DNA of 64,000 nt. It comes from Candidatus Cloacimonetes bacterium HGW-Cloacimonetes-3. GTDB taxonomy: Bacteria; Cloacimonadota; Cloacimonadia; Cloacimonadales; Cloacimonadaceae. Numbering within the stretch: position 1 is the first letter of the stretch; every line of letters begins with the position of its first letter. The notes below the pieces were generated by a model. The model saw only the letters and a program-made list of their open reading frames with translations. It did no database searches and was not told the DNA's origin. Of the stretch, positions 8,511 through 16,825 are shown in pieces. A program made the translations under genes and the position numbers. The stretch covers positions 156,731 to 220,730 of the forward strand of contig PHBO01000001.1 of assembly GCA_002840645.1 (NCBI GenBank), read 5' to 3'.

Positions 8511-9509
8511 TAGGTGAAATCCTTTATTAAACCAACACGGGGTTTAGCCGATAGAACCTTGACACACGGTTCTGATAGCCTTTGTGTTCTATGCAGGTTC
8601 CGAGGGGTTCCGCTCGCTGCACACCCTCGCTATGATAATACGCCAGCAAGGGCTTTAATTGGCGATCTTCCTATGATTTTATAACACCACTAAGTCTGGA
8701 GTCGATTCGGCTTAGATATCTTTTTACGGACAAATAACTGTTATAGCCGGAAGGACTACAGAGACACTAACAGGTGTTTTAACTGGCAAAGCCGTAGCAA
8801 GCTTACGCTGTAGTCCATGTCGCAGCATAAATCTCAATAACTGCAAAGTTACCTATGCGACATCGACTCCAGACACAATGCGACCCAACAAATATAAGTA
8901 TAAACACAGAGGTTACAACTACAAGAGTATGATGCCAGATGCCAAAAAGAACGCATGCCAACTCCCATCACTTCATCATCATTGGCTTACACTGTAACAG
9001 AGAGAAGGAGACAAGAAGTAGTAGCATAGCAGTATAGTATTATATATCATATATATAGATATATGTAATGTCTCTTGTAATCTCCCTTTTCTTCTGCCGT
9101 GTACACTGGAAAACGATGAATGATAAAACCAATGAAAAAGGCGTGTTTTAAGCCCGCCTTACTCGCTATAATCTATTCTCTCTTATTTCCCTCCAGCCCT
9201 ACTTGCCCGTTCATCTCTACACCAGATGAATTTCCCATTCCGGTATTGGAGATGTTTATGCAGAATCCGGCTATCCAGGCTATCTTTGGGATAGCTGTCC
9301 CGTATTCTTGTTATACTCATTTTCACGCAGGAGTAGCTGTTATTATCGCTGCTGACCTTAAACATGCGTAGCGTAACAGCGCTAATATCCCCAGCGGCAG
9401 GATACCGCCTACTTCCATTGCTATCTTCGTGAAGATGATGTATCTGTTCTCGGAGCTGGACGAAGGGCATATCGATCTGGCAGCCCCCACAATAACAAAC
9501 ATATTGCGT
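8511..9509. other. 1-kb gene-free region with structured repeats
   Basis: No convincing gene. ORFs at 9120-9371 (+) and 9183-9530 (-) overlap each other on opposite strands, lack ribosome sites and resemble no family. The region holds a diverged copy of the dispersed repeat also seen near 30764 and 31022 (CTCGCTATGATAATACGCC at about 8629), a nested set of inverted repeats (8694-8874), and an AT-only palindromic stretch near 9040-9067. Part of 9180-9530 may be decayed coding sequence, but I cannot name it. Confidence 0.5.
8694..8874. repeat. Nested inverted-repeat element
   Basis: Three perfect inverted repeats occur in a 181-nt stretch: GTCTGGAGTCGAT (8694-8706) with ATCGACTCCAGAC (8862-8874); GGACTACAG (8753-8761) with CTGTAGTCC (8808-8816); and ATGTCGCA (8817-8824) with TGCGACAT (8856-8863). 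The outer pair encloses two adjacent hairpins, giving a closed multi-branch shape. This fits a structured RNA or a small inverted-repeat mobile element. No neighbour gene is oriented so as to make it a 5' leader. Confidence 0.55.
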
Positions 9510-9550
9510 AAAAAAAGCCACGGAGGGCACAATACCCTCCGTGGTTTCTT
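9510..9550 (-). terminator. Strong intrinsic terminator (works in both directions)
   Basis: A 10-bp perfect stem CCACGGAGGG / CCCTCCGTGG with a 7-nt loop. On the minus strand it is followed by a T-run (complement of the A-run 9510-9516), fitting termination of the 9575-12604 gene. On the plus strand TTTCTT follows. Confidence 0.85.
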
Positions 9551-9574
9551 ACGTATATTTCGGCAGTTGTGCTA

Positions 9575-12500
9575 TTATTTCATCAGCACCATTTTGCGTT
9601 GCTGTATTTCCTTGCCATTGCTTAGGCGGTAGAAATATACTCCGCTGGAAACGTTGGTTCCGGCTTCGTCTCTGCCATCCCAAACCATGCTGTGAGAGCC
9701 TTGGATCATGGTTCCCGCATAGAGCTTCTTCACCATCTGTCCTTTAAGATTGTAGATATTTAGTTCAAGGGCAGGGGTAGCGTGTTTCAGAGTAAAGCTG
9801 ATCGTCGTGCTGGGGTTGAAGGGATTGGGGTGATTTTGCTTCAGTTCTATCCCGCTAATTGACGGGGTATTATTATCGCTTATCGACACGGAACTGCTCA
9901 TCTTTTGCGCATAGAGCCCCAGAATCTCGGTTTTGCCGCTGGAACGTCCATCTGCCCACAACATGTAAGCCTGGTCATTCAAAGTAGCGGATATGGGCTG
10001 ATATTGAGGTTTCTTGGCATCGCAAAGGATGTTGCCATAGATATCACCACTGAACACACCATCGCTGGAAGCGTATTTGTAGAACAAATCACTTTCGTCA
10101 CCATAGAAATCTTCCCAGGCAATTACAGAATTGCCGGAGGCAAAGCTTGTTATGGTAGAGTGTGACTGCACAGAATCCTTCTGCACAACAAAGTAGCCGG
10201 TAGGACTCCACAGCGCATCACCGGAGAAAGAGTATTTCTGCGCCATGATATCGTGCACACCCTCGATACTCTCACACCAGGTGAAAGAAATGCCGCTGCT
10301 GGATGCGGTTACAGCCGGTTGTTCCTGCTCTCTGCTGTTATCGGCAAGATTCACGCCCAAGGGGTTCCAAAGTCTGGTTCCTTCGGCAGAAATATGTTGT
10401 CCCCAGTAGTTCTTCACAAAGTCATCCCTGCTGTCTTTCCACATCACAAAGATACCTTGGGGGGTTTTGTGTGCTATCGGGTGGTATTGCCCCGTATCCC
10501 AGTTATCATGTGTGGAAGCTTTTAAGCCTTCATTTGGCCAGCCTGTCATGGCGGCTCCGGCGGCATCCACTCTCTTAGCCCAAATAGTGTAGCTTGCTCC
10601 CATAGGGGCAACTCTGTGCCACACATAGTAATTCTCTATCAGGCTATACATGGTACATTCATTGTTTTGTTCGTTAGCAGGCAATACAGATATCACCTGT
10701 CCGTTAGGTCCCCACATTTTTTGCCCGTTCTGAATCCTTTGTCCATAGATGTGGTAGTAATAAACAGAGCCTACTAACACGGAATTAGACCAGCCAAGGT
10801 AAAAAGAACCATCATAATAAGATATCTTAGCCTCACCCTGTCGGAGGGGGGAAAGCTCTGTAACTTCCATGCCATTCACGCCCCAAAGCATGTTTCCGCT
10901 GGGGTCTATCAACTGTGCATATATCTTGGGATTATCTCCGCGTGCATCTTCCCACACTACACCAATGTAATCATCCGGGGTAACCACGGCATGGGGGCTA
11001 ATCTGTTTTCCACCCACAGAGCCGGTTAAGGGGCGTCCGTTTACTTCCAGATCCACACTCCCGTCAGGGTTTAGAAACTGGGCATAAATGCGATAGCCGT
11101 CGTTTGCAAAGCGGGTATCCTGCCAGATAATAGCGATATCGTTACTGCGGGTTAAGATTTGATATTGTTCCTTAGGCGTATCTCCGCTTAAACCCCAGAA
11201 AACTAATTTGCCATTGCTTTCCAACTGAGCTTCGCCGGAGGTATTTAGCACCTGATAATATATGCCTACGCTGCCATTGCGAATATCCATCCAATTGATG
11301 TAGATATTCCCGCCGCTAACTTTTACCAGGCTGCCTGTTTGCTGATTCGGAGCATTGCAAATAGCTTTTCCATTTGGTTCCCACAGCGCAGCTCCGGTAC
11401 CCGAAAGATGCTGGGCATAGATATCGTCATTGGGGTTGTTGCCATTGCGAAGGTCATCCCACACAACATAGCAACCGCCGGAAGTATCGGGGTACATGCG
11501 GGGTCCTATTTGGGCAAATTCAGCAGTACAAAGGGCTATGCCATTTGGATTCCACATTTTTGCGCCTGCTGTTGATAGTTTCTGAGCGAAGAGATCGGGA
11601 TTCTGAGAATCCAAACGGTGATCTTCCCAAATAATGATCACTCCATTATCTGAGGTTTTCACAATGCGTGGATTAAGCTGGCTAACAGAAAGCGGTAAAC
11701 CCTGATCACCATATACTATAGTGGGATTAGGCCAGAGGATTTCGCCGGCGAGATTCAGCTTTTGTGCGTAGATATCGGGATTGGCAAATCTTTGATCCTG
11801 CCAGGTAAAAACAAATTCTCCACCATCAAGAGCTGCCATGCGGACACCTGATTGGTTGCCCTCTACTGTGCAGAGAGGTAGCGGAGCAGCCCATGCCATG
11901 GTTCCATCGGCAAGAAAGCGCTTGGCATAAAGATCTTCAGGACCGTTATAGCTGTGCATATAGGCGATCATCATACCGCCCTGACCATCAGGCAGCATGG
12001 TATTCTGAACTTCATCACCCACCCCGCTGGCTATGGCAACGCTGTTAGAATTCCACAGAAGTGCTCCGGTTGAGGAGATTCTCTGCCCATAGATGTCTTT
12101 ACTGGGATTGCGGGAATCCACCCATACGATAAAGGCTCCGCCATCTAAATCAGCTTCCATATTTAAGGCAATCTGCATGCCGGGGCGAGTGCAGACAGGT
12201 ACGCCACCTTGCTGCCACAAAAGCTGTCCCTGGGCATTAATCTTTTGGGCGTACACATCTCCATCCAGATCAGCGGTAAAATCGATCCAGGCTATGATAT
12301 AATTATTGTCACTGGTACGTGTTATCACGGGGTCTTCCTGGCGGTCTGGCTTGCCATCTATCAGCAAGGGTTCACCCCAAACAAGGTTGCCTGAGGCATC
12401 TACTTTCTGAGCCCACAGGTCTCTTTCGCCAAGCTTGGTATCAGACCAAACGTATATTGCACCACCGTCATGGGTATCTATACCGGTGCGAAACCACTCG

Positions 12501-12604
12501 ATATTTACACCCTGCCGGATGGCAACTGCATCTTGCCACATTAATCCTGCTGATAGGCTTAAGCAAACAATTGCCAAGCCCAGTAATAGTGCTATCTTCT
12601 TCAT
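9575..12604 (-). CDS. Secreted repeat protein with C-terminal sorting domain
   Basis: A 1009-aa secreted protein. The start is moved to MKKIALLLGLAIV because AAGGAG lies 8 nt upstream and a signal peptide begins there. The body holds many repeats of about 45-55 residues with the core D-[IVL]-[YW]-[AG]-[QK]-[KR]-[IVLF] ... G ... [LM]-W, for example DLWAQKVDASGNLVWG, DVYAQKINAQGQLLWQ and DIYAQKLNLAGEILWP. This suggests a beta-propeller or related all-beta fold. The C-terminus has an FlgD-Ig/type IX sorting-type domain: QNHPNPFNPSTTISF, then ELNIYNLKGQMV, VWDGRDEAG and SSGVYFYRL. Such tails direct surface attachment or secretion in Bacteroidota-like phyla. It stands alone, with a strong terminator downstream. 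The biological role is unknown. Confidence 0.85.
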   Translation of the reverse strand: MKKIALLLGLAIVCLSLSAGLMWQDAVAIRQGVNIEWFRTGIDTHDGGAIYVWSDTKLGERDLWAQKVDASGNLVWGEPLLIDGKPDRQEDPVITRTSDNNYIIAWIDFTADLDGDVYAQKINAQGQLLWQQGGVPVCTRPGMQIALNMEADLDGGAFIVWVDSRNPSKDIYGQRISSTGALLWNSNSVAIASGVGDEVQNTMLPDGQGGMMIAYMHSYNGPEDLYAKRFLADGTMAWAAPLPLCTVEGNQSGVRMAALDGGEFVFTWQDQRFANPDIYAQKLNLAGEILWPNPTIVYGDQGLPLSVSQLNPRIVKTSDNGVIIIWEDHRLDSQNPDLFAQKLSTAGAKMWNPNGIALCTAEFAQIGPRMYPDTSGGCYVVWDDLRNGNNPNDDIYAQHLSGTGAALWEPNGKAICNAPNQQTGSLVKVSGGNIYINWMDIRNGSVGIYYQVLNTSGEAQLESNGKLVFWGLSGDTPKEQYQILTRSNDIAIIWQDTRFANDGYRIYAQFLNPDGSVDLEVNGRPLTGSVGGKQISPHAVVTPDDYIGVVWEDARGDNPKIYAQLIDPSGNMLWGVNGMEVTELSPLRQGEAKISYYDGSFYLGWSNSVLVGSVYYYHIYGQRIQNGQKMWGPNGQVISVLPANEQNNECTMYSLIENYYVWHRVAPMGASYTIWAKRVDAAGAAMTGWPNEGLKASTHDNWDTGQYHPIAHKTPQGIFVMWKDSRDDFVKNYWGQHISAEGTRLWNPLGVNLADNSREQEQPAVTASSSGISFTWCESIEGVHDIMAQKYSFSGDALWSPTGYFVVQKDSVQSHSTITSFASGNSVIAWEDFYGDESDLFYKYASSDGVFSGDIYGNILCDAKKPQYQPISATLNDQAYMLWADGRSSGKTEILGLYAQKMSSSVSISDNNTPSISGIELKQNHPNPFNPSTTISFTLKHATPALELNIYNLKGQMVKKLYAGTMIQGSHSMVWDGRDEAGTNVSSGVYFYRLSNGKEIQQRKMVLMK

Positions 12605-12851
12605 ATCTATCTCCTTATATTCAAAATTTAGTCCCGGAAGAATGACACATTCCTCCATATACTTGTAAAAGCAAGAAGCTTTCCAAGTTAGTGATTATGT
12701 TTTATCTTGGTGTGATTTTGTTTGGATAGTTTGAAGCTATGCGATGCGGCGGAATGCTGTATAACAATGCACAACTTGTACTTATGGAAATAAAGCACTT
12801 TTTGGCATTGTTGTGCTATGCTGCCATAGATTACATGCACCAATTGCAGAT
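12605..12851. other. Intergenic, no gene seen
   Basis: About 250 nt between the start of the secreted repeat protein and the dispersed palindrome. The ORF at 12688-12873 (minus) has no ribosome site and resembles nothing. The leader of the secreted-protein gene, presumably with its promoter, occupies the left part. Confidence 0.4.
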
Positions 12852-12898
12852 GCATTACGCATGAACTACGCATCGCATCCGTAATTCATGCGTAATGC
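12852..12898. repeat. Dispersed palindromic repeat, copy 1
   Basis: A 14-bp perfect inverted repeat (GCATTACGCATGAA / TTCATGCGTAATGC) flanks a centre containing TACG / CGTA, so nearly the whole 47 nt can form one hairpin. A close relative in inverted orientation lies at 24928-24980. Both are intergenic, and each lies beyond one end of the compact 12.9-24.8 kb gene series. Confidence 0.75.
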
Positions 12899-12923
12899 TT
12901 AAGTAATTGAAGCAAGGAAGCTA

Positions 12924-13469
12924 TTACGGAGCAGAGATTGCGGTCACCGGACAGCCGGCATAATCTGCCTGGTCGCCGGCTATGCAGATTCCGCAGTTTA
13001 TGCATTTGGCTTCGTCTATCACAGCTTTGCCGTTTATCATCGTAATGGCATTTGTGGGGCAGCTGCTTACACATAAGCCGCAACCTATGCACTTTTGTGG
13101 GTCAACGTGATGTGCTTTATGCTTAGCAACTTCCGTTTTGGGCTTGGTTACAGGTTTTTGCTTTTCGGGAGTGGCGTTTGGCTGTGGAATGTTGCTATCT
13201 TCCTCAGTTGGCTCGGTAACTATCGGCAGGGCGGGGGCTGGAACAGAGCTTATTTCTGCGGCTTTTGGCACCACAATTCCATCCACACAACGTCTGCAAC
13301 CGATGCACATGCCGGCATCTATCACGGCTTTTCCATTCACCATAGAGATAGCGTCAACCGGGCAAACTTCTGTAACCGGGCTTTGTTTAGCCTGGAATCC
13401 CCGCCAAAGCTGAAAGCCGAGAAACACTAAGAGGCATGCACTAAGCAGTATTTTCATGAAAAGCTTCAT
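12924..13469 (-). CDS. Membrane-anchored polyferredoxin
   Basis: A 181-aa iron-sulfur protein with one N-terminal membrane segment (KILLSACLLVFLGFQLW). The start is set at MKLFMKIL, whose ATG overlaps the upstream stop as ATGA. An N-terminal ferredoxin-like part (VCPVDAISMVNGKAVID, CIGCRRC) is followed by a Pro/Lys/Thr-rich linker and a second part with two clusters (CIGCGLCVSSCPTNAI and CINCGIC ... CPVTAI). At least two and probably three [4Fe-4S] clusters can be bound. It is the last gene of the series and translationally coupled to the NapH-like gene. It likely carries electrons between the membrane polyferredoxin and the 2-oxoacid oxidoreductase; this is inferred from context. Confidence 0.82.
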   Translation of the reverse strand: MKLFMKILLSACLLVFLGFQLWRGFQAKQSPVTEVCPVDAISMVNGKAVIDAGMCIGCRRCVDGIVVPKAAEISSVPAPALPIVTEPTEEDSNIPQPNATPEKQKPVTKPKTEVAKHKAHHVDPQKCIGCGLCVSSCPTNAITMINGKAVIDEAKCINCGICIAGDQADYAGCPVTAISAP

Positions 13470-14269
13470 ATATCCGTTTCCTTTTGGCAGCAAATAGTAC
13501 CGGGTTTGGGGCACTTGGCGGCGCATAAGTTGCAATGAATACAATCGTTAGATTGCACGAATTCTTGCTCTGTAATCTGCAAATTCATCGGGCAACTGAT
13601 CTCGCATATCCCGCAATCTATACAACGCTCCAGATTGCGTGAAATCTTCCTGCGCTTAATCCCAACGAAAGAACCAAGCATCTGAAAGAGATTTAGCAAA
13701 GCGGCATAAGGACACAGATACCGGCACCAAAACCGCTCGATGTAGAGCCCTGCAGCTACTATCAGGGTAAGCACAGCTAAACCAGGGATAGCAAGCCGGG
13801 GAAACATAGAAATGGCATAAATGGGGCAGAAGCGGATGAAAATGTAGGCTATCCCGATTATGGACAGCAATGAGGTGATTAACAGGACAGGATACTTTGT
13901 TCCGGCAAAACGAACCTCGTAAAAATATGGGACTCTGTGGCTTCGGCTGTACTTGGCGGAGCGAAGTGAAAACAGAGCTTCCTGAATGGTGCCAAGGGGG
14001 CAAAGATAACCACAGAACACGCGTCCGTGGAACATGCTGTGAATTAGAAATATCACTCCGGCGATTGCCGTGAACCAGAAAGCTCCCACGCTGAGGCTAA
14101 AAAATCCTGCGGGGCTGATACCAAAGCATACCGTGGCATAGGGGCAGATGGCATGTATGGCTTGCTTGTAGCCAAGAATGATCAGGCTTACAAATACAGA
14201 CGAACATAGCAGAGCAAGTATCTGCATCGTTTGCCTTAAGTTTATCTTAGTAGGCTTCTTAGTTTTCAC
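13466..14269 (-). CDS. NapH/CcoG-type membrane polyferredoxin
   Basis: A 267-aa integral membrane iron-sulfur protein. It has about four to five membrane helices with two CxxxCP motifs (FCGYLCPLGT and WCRYLCPYAAL) typical of the NapH/MauN/CcoG/RdxA group. A cytoplasmic C-terminal domain follows with two [4Fe-4S] motifs (CIDCGICEISCPM and CIHCNLCAAKCPKPG). Such proteins pass electrons across or along the membrane. Its gene lies 3 nt after the beta subunit of the 2-oxoacid oxidoreductase and overlaps the anchored ferredoxin gene. This suggests that reduced ferredoxin made by the oxidoreductase is reoxidised at the membrane. The terminal acceptor is not encoded here. Confidence 0.85.
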   Translation of the reverse strand: MKTKKPTKINLRQTMQILALLCSSVFVSLIILGYKQAIHAICPYATVCFGISPAGFFSLSVGAFWFTAIAGVIFLIHSMFHGRVFCGYLCPLGTIQEALFSLRSAKYSRSHRVPYFYEVRFAGTKYPVLLITSLLSIIGIAYIFIRFCPIYAISMFPRLAIPGLAVLTLIVAAGLYIERFWCRYLCPYAALLNLFQMLGSFVGIKRRKISRNLERCIDCGICEISCPMNLQITEQEFVQSNDCIHCNLCAAKCPKPGTICCQKETDI

Positions 14270-14272
14270 GGG

Positions 14273-15100
14273 CTAAATCTCAATTATATGTGTGCGTTGC
14301 AGCTTGGAAAGCCTGTCTCGCACGGGGTTTGCATCTTGGTATAAATCCTCATGATACACCGGCAGGAGCATTTTGGAGAACACACCCAGATATATGTAAT
14401 CCCTGTTTGTGGCAAGCTCCACCGCTTGTGAATTGCTGCTTGGAATAGCTTCCAGTAGCTTAATCTTATGGTTTAACTCTGTGTAGTTATTGTTATAGCT
14501 GACACATGGTTGCATAACTTCGATAAAGGAAAAACCTTTATGGTTTACCCCTTGCACAATCAGATCGGCAAGGTGATCGGGATTGGCACTGTATCCTCTT
14601 GCGGCGAAGGTTGCACCGGCTTCCAACAACAAAGGAATAGCCCGGAAAGGTCTTTCTATATTTCCGGCAGGAGTGGATAAGCCCTTGTAGCCATGCTCGC
14701 TAAGGGGGGAGAACTGGCCGGTGGTTAACCCATAAGTACCATTGTTGTGAAGGATTAAGGTGATATCCATATTCCGTTTAGCTGCGAACAGGGTGTGTTC
14801 CAACCCTTCACCAAGGCTGTCGCCATCCCCACCGAAACTGATTACCTGCAAATTGGGATTGGCGAGCTTGATGCCGGAAGCAGTGGCAGTTCCTCTACCA
14901 TGTAAGCCGTAAACACCGCTTAATGCTAAGTAATCAAATATCTTACCATGGCAGCCTATCCCACAAGTGATAGCTATATCAGCAAGGGGTAATCCTGCCT
15001 CATGCAAGCTTGACATGGCTTTTTTAACCGCATTCAGGATGCCGAAGTTGCCACAGCCGCTGCACCAGGTGTTTTCTTTGTTGGTGCCAAGATCACGCAT
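14273..15100 (-). CDS. korB: 2-oxoacid:ferredoxin oxidoreductase, beta subunit
   Basis: Thiamine-diphosphate-binding subunit of a ferredoxin-dependent 2-oxoacid oxidoreductase, which oxidatively decarboxylates a 2-oxoacid to acyl-CoA and reduces ferredoxin. Seen are the [4Fe-4S] cysteines (WCSGCGN, CGIGCH, QPCVSY) and the ThDP/Mg2+ motif GDGDSLGEG followed by NNGTYGLTTGQ. It is 275 aa, typical of KorB-type subunits. It overlaps the alpha gene by 8 nt. 2-Oxoglutarate is the likeliest substrate for this two-subunit layout, but pyruvate or branched-chain oxoacids are possible. Confidence 0.88.
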   Translation of the reverse strand: MRDLGTNKENTWCSGCGNFGILNAVKKAMSSLHEAGLPLADIAITCGIGCHGKIFDYLALSGVYGLHGRGTATASGIKLANPNLQVISFGGDGDSLGEGLEHTLFAAKRNMDITLILHNNGTYGLTTGQFSPLSEHGYKGLSTPAGNIERPFRAIPLLLEAGATFAARGYSANPDHLADLIVQGVNHKGFSFIEVMQPCVSYNNNYTELNHKIKLLEAIPSSNSQAVELATNRDYIYLGVFSKMLLPVYHEDLYQDANPVRDRLSKLQRTHIIEI

Positions 15101-16817
15101 TGAAGCTTACCTCCAGTAGTGAAGCCAGTTCTTTGGGATCCCAGGGTCTTCCATCGTAGCGAAGAATGCTTTTTTTGATAACCACTCCTAACTCGCAGGA
15201 AAGAAGCTTGGCAAAGCTGCCGGTGGTGTTATGTTCTACAACAATAGCCTCACAAGCATTGAATTGGCACAGTTCTGCTGTTGGGAAGGGCAACAAATAG
15301 ATAAGTGATATAATTCGGAAGTCTGTTTTACAATGCTTCTTAGCTTCCTGTAACTCCATAACGGCAGAGCCGTATGCAAAGACAAGGGGACCGCCATCAC
15401 CATACACAGCGATGCGTTTATAGCGTTTGGTAGCCTCGTACAAAGAATCCATTTTACGGCTACGTTTGTCTTTCATGGCGATAATTGCATCAGCCTTATC
15501 AGTGCGTAAGCCGGAGGGGATATGTTCGTGGGAATTCCATTTATTTACCACATCATCTGTTACATTTTCCAAACCGGGGAAAACCAAGGGTGATACCCCG
15601 CTTTCCTGTTGGGAATAACGCCTGTACGATGCAGATACATCTTCCTTGGGAGCGATAGCAGTATAATCATCAGCAAAGGGAACTTCCGGAAACTTAGCAA
15701 CACAGGTGCTGCTTTCGGATAAATGCTTATCACAAAGCAAAATAACCGGGCTTTGGAACTCCCAAGCCAAACAAAGCAGTTCGGCAGACAATGAAAATGC
15801 ATTAGTTATGGAATCCGGGGCAGCTACCACTCTGCCAAACTCTCCATGCCCCTGTGCGAGGGCAAAATTCAGGTCTTCCTGGGCAGTGTATGTGGATACG
15901 CCTGTTGCGGGTCCCGGGCGTGAAGAGAGAATGCATAACAAGGGTGCTTCTACCATCCCGGCAAGAGAAAAGGCTTCCTGCATCAAAGCGAAACCACCGC
16001 CACTACTACCTATGGCAGTTTTTGCACCGGCGAATACGCTGCCGATTGCCATATTAGCAGCAGCTAATTCGCTCTCAGCATGAATGGCATATACCTTGTG
16101 TGTAGTTTGTTTAAGGGCAAGATAGTGCAGGATAGAGGAGGCAGGAGTCATGGGATAAGCATAATAAAAATCCAAGCCCGCTGTCCATGCCCCCAGAGCT
16201 ATGGCTTGATTGCCGGATAGCAAACGGCGAGGCATACTATGTAGTGCATCAGGCAAACAGATATCTGCACGGATGTCTGCTGCCTTCCCATGCTCCCATA
16301 TTGCCTTAGCAAAACGAGAGTTCTCATCCAGATCACGCTTAAAGGCTTTTCGTACAGTTTGCTCCAGAAGCGTTTCATCCCAACCCATCCAGACAAAAAA
16401 CAATGCGATCGCTGCCACAGAAATGTTGGAGGGCTTGCATTCAAGCTGTTTAGCAACTGTTAAAAAAGGGAATCCAAGTAAGCGTGCAGTGCCTGCATCG
16501 GGAAACTCCGCAGAGATATCAGAATTGTAGCAATGAAGGGATTGTTGTGGTGTTTTAAGCGTATCCAGCCAGTGTGTTTCCACGCTTCGCTGATCAAAGG
16601 AAATCAGTAAATCAGCATTAACATAAGCGTTGTGAATGGGTTCAGTAGAGAAGCTGACCGTGCTGAAATTGTGACCACCCTTTATCAGGCTCTGATAATC
16701 GTCCTGCTGGAACACAAACCAGCCTTGTTGCATCAAAGCTGAAGCAATTACCTGAGCGGACTTCTTTATCCCTTCGCCGGCTTTACCGCCTATTAGGACG
16801 CTATATATACAGCTCAT
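15093..16817 (-). CDS. korA: 2-oxoacid:ferredoxin oxidoreductase, fused gamma-alpha subunit
   Basis: A 574-aa partner of the beta subunit. Residues 1 to about 185 are the gamma domain (IGGKAGEGIKKSAQVIASAL, QDDYQSLIKGGHNFSTV). The rest is the alpha (pyrimidine-binding) domain, beginning GNQAIALGAWTAGLDFYYAYPMTPAS and containing IGSSGGGFALMQEAFSLAGM. The gamma-alpha fusion is characteristic of KorA-type enzymes. The gene follows the DUF2723 gene after 8 nt and precedes korB with an 8-nt overlap. With the two downstream iron-sulfur proteins it makes a plausible electron-transfer module from amino-acid-derived oxoacids, which also fits the aminotransferase at the head of the series. Confidence 0.88.
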   Translation of the reverse strand: MSCIYSVLIGGKAGEGIKKSAQVIASALMQQGWFVFQQDDYQSLIKGGHNFSTVSFSTEPIHNAYVNADLLISFDQRSVETHWLDTLKTPQQSLHCYNSDISAEFPDAGTARLLGFPFLTVAKQLECKPSNISVAAIALFFVWMGWDETLLEQTVRKAFKRDLDENSRFAKAIWEHGKAADIRADICLPDALHSMPRRLLSGNQAIALGAWTAGLDFYYAYPMTPASSILHYLALKQTTHKVYAIHAESELAAANMAIGSVFAGAKTAIGSSGGGFALMQEAFSLAGMVEAPLLCILSSRPGPATGVSTYTAQEDLNFALAQGHGEFGRVVAAPDSITNAFSLSAELLCLAWEFQSPVILLCDKHLSESSTCVAKFPEVPFADDYTAIAPKEDVSASYRRYSQQESGVSPLVFPGLENVTDDVVNKWNSHEHIPSGLRTDKADAIIAMKDKRSRKMDSLYEATKRYKRIAVYGDGGPLVFAYGSAVMELQEAKKHCKTDFRIISLIYLLPFPTAELCQFNACEAIVVEHNTTGSFAKLLSCELGVVIKKSILRYDGRPWDPKELASLLEVSFNA

Positions 16818-16825
16818 TAAGTGCG

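Noticed and set aside
9120-9371. Plus-strand ORF of 83 aa and overlapping minus-strand ORFs 9183-9530 and 9323-9532
   Set aside because: They overlap on opposite strands, have no ribosome sites and match no family; the region is better described as non-coding or decayed.
12688-12873. 61-aa minus-strand ORF
   Set aside because: No ribosome site, low-complexity composition, and it runs into the dispersed palindrome.
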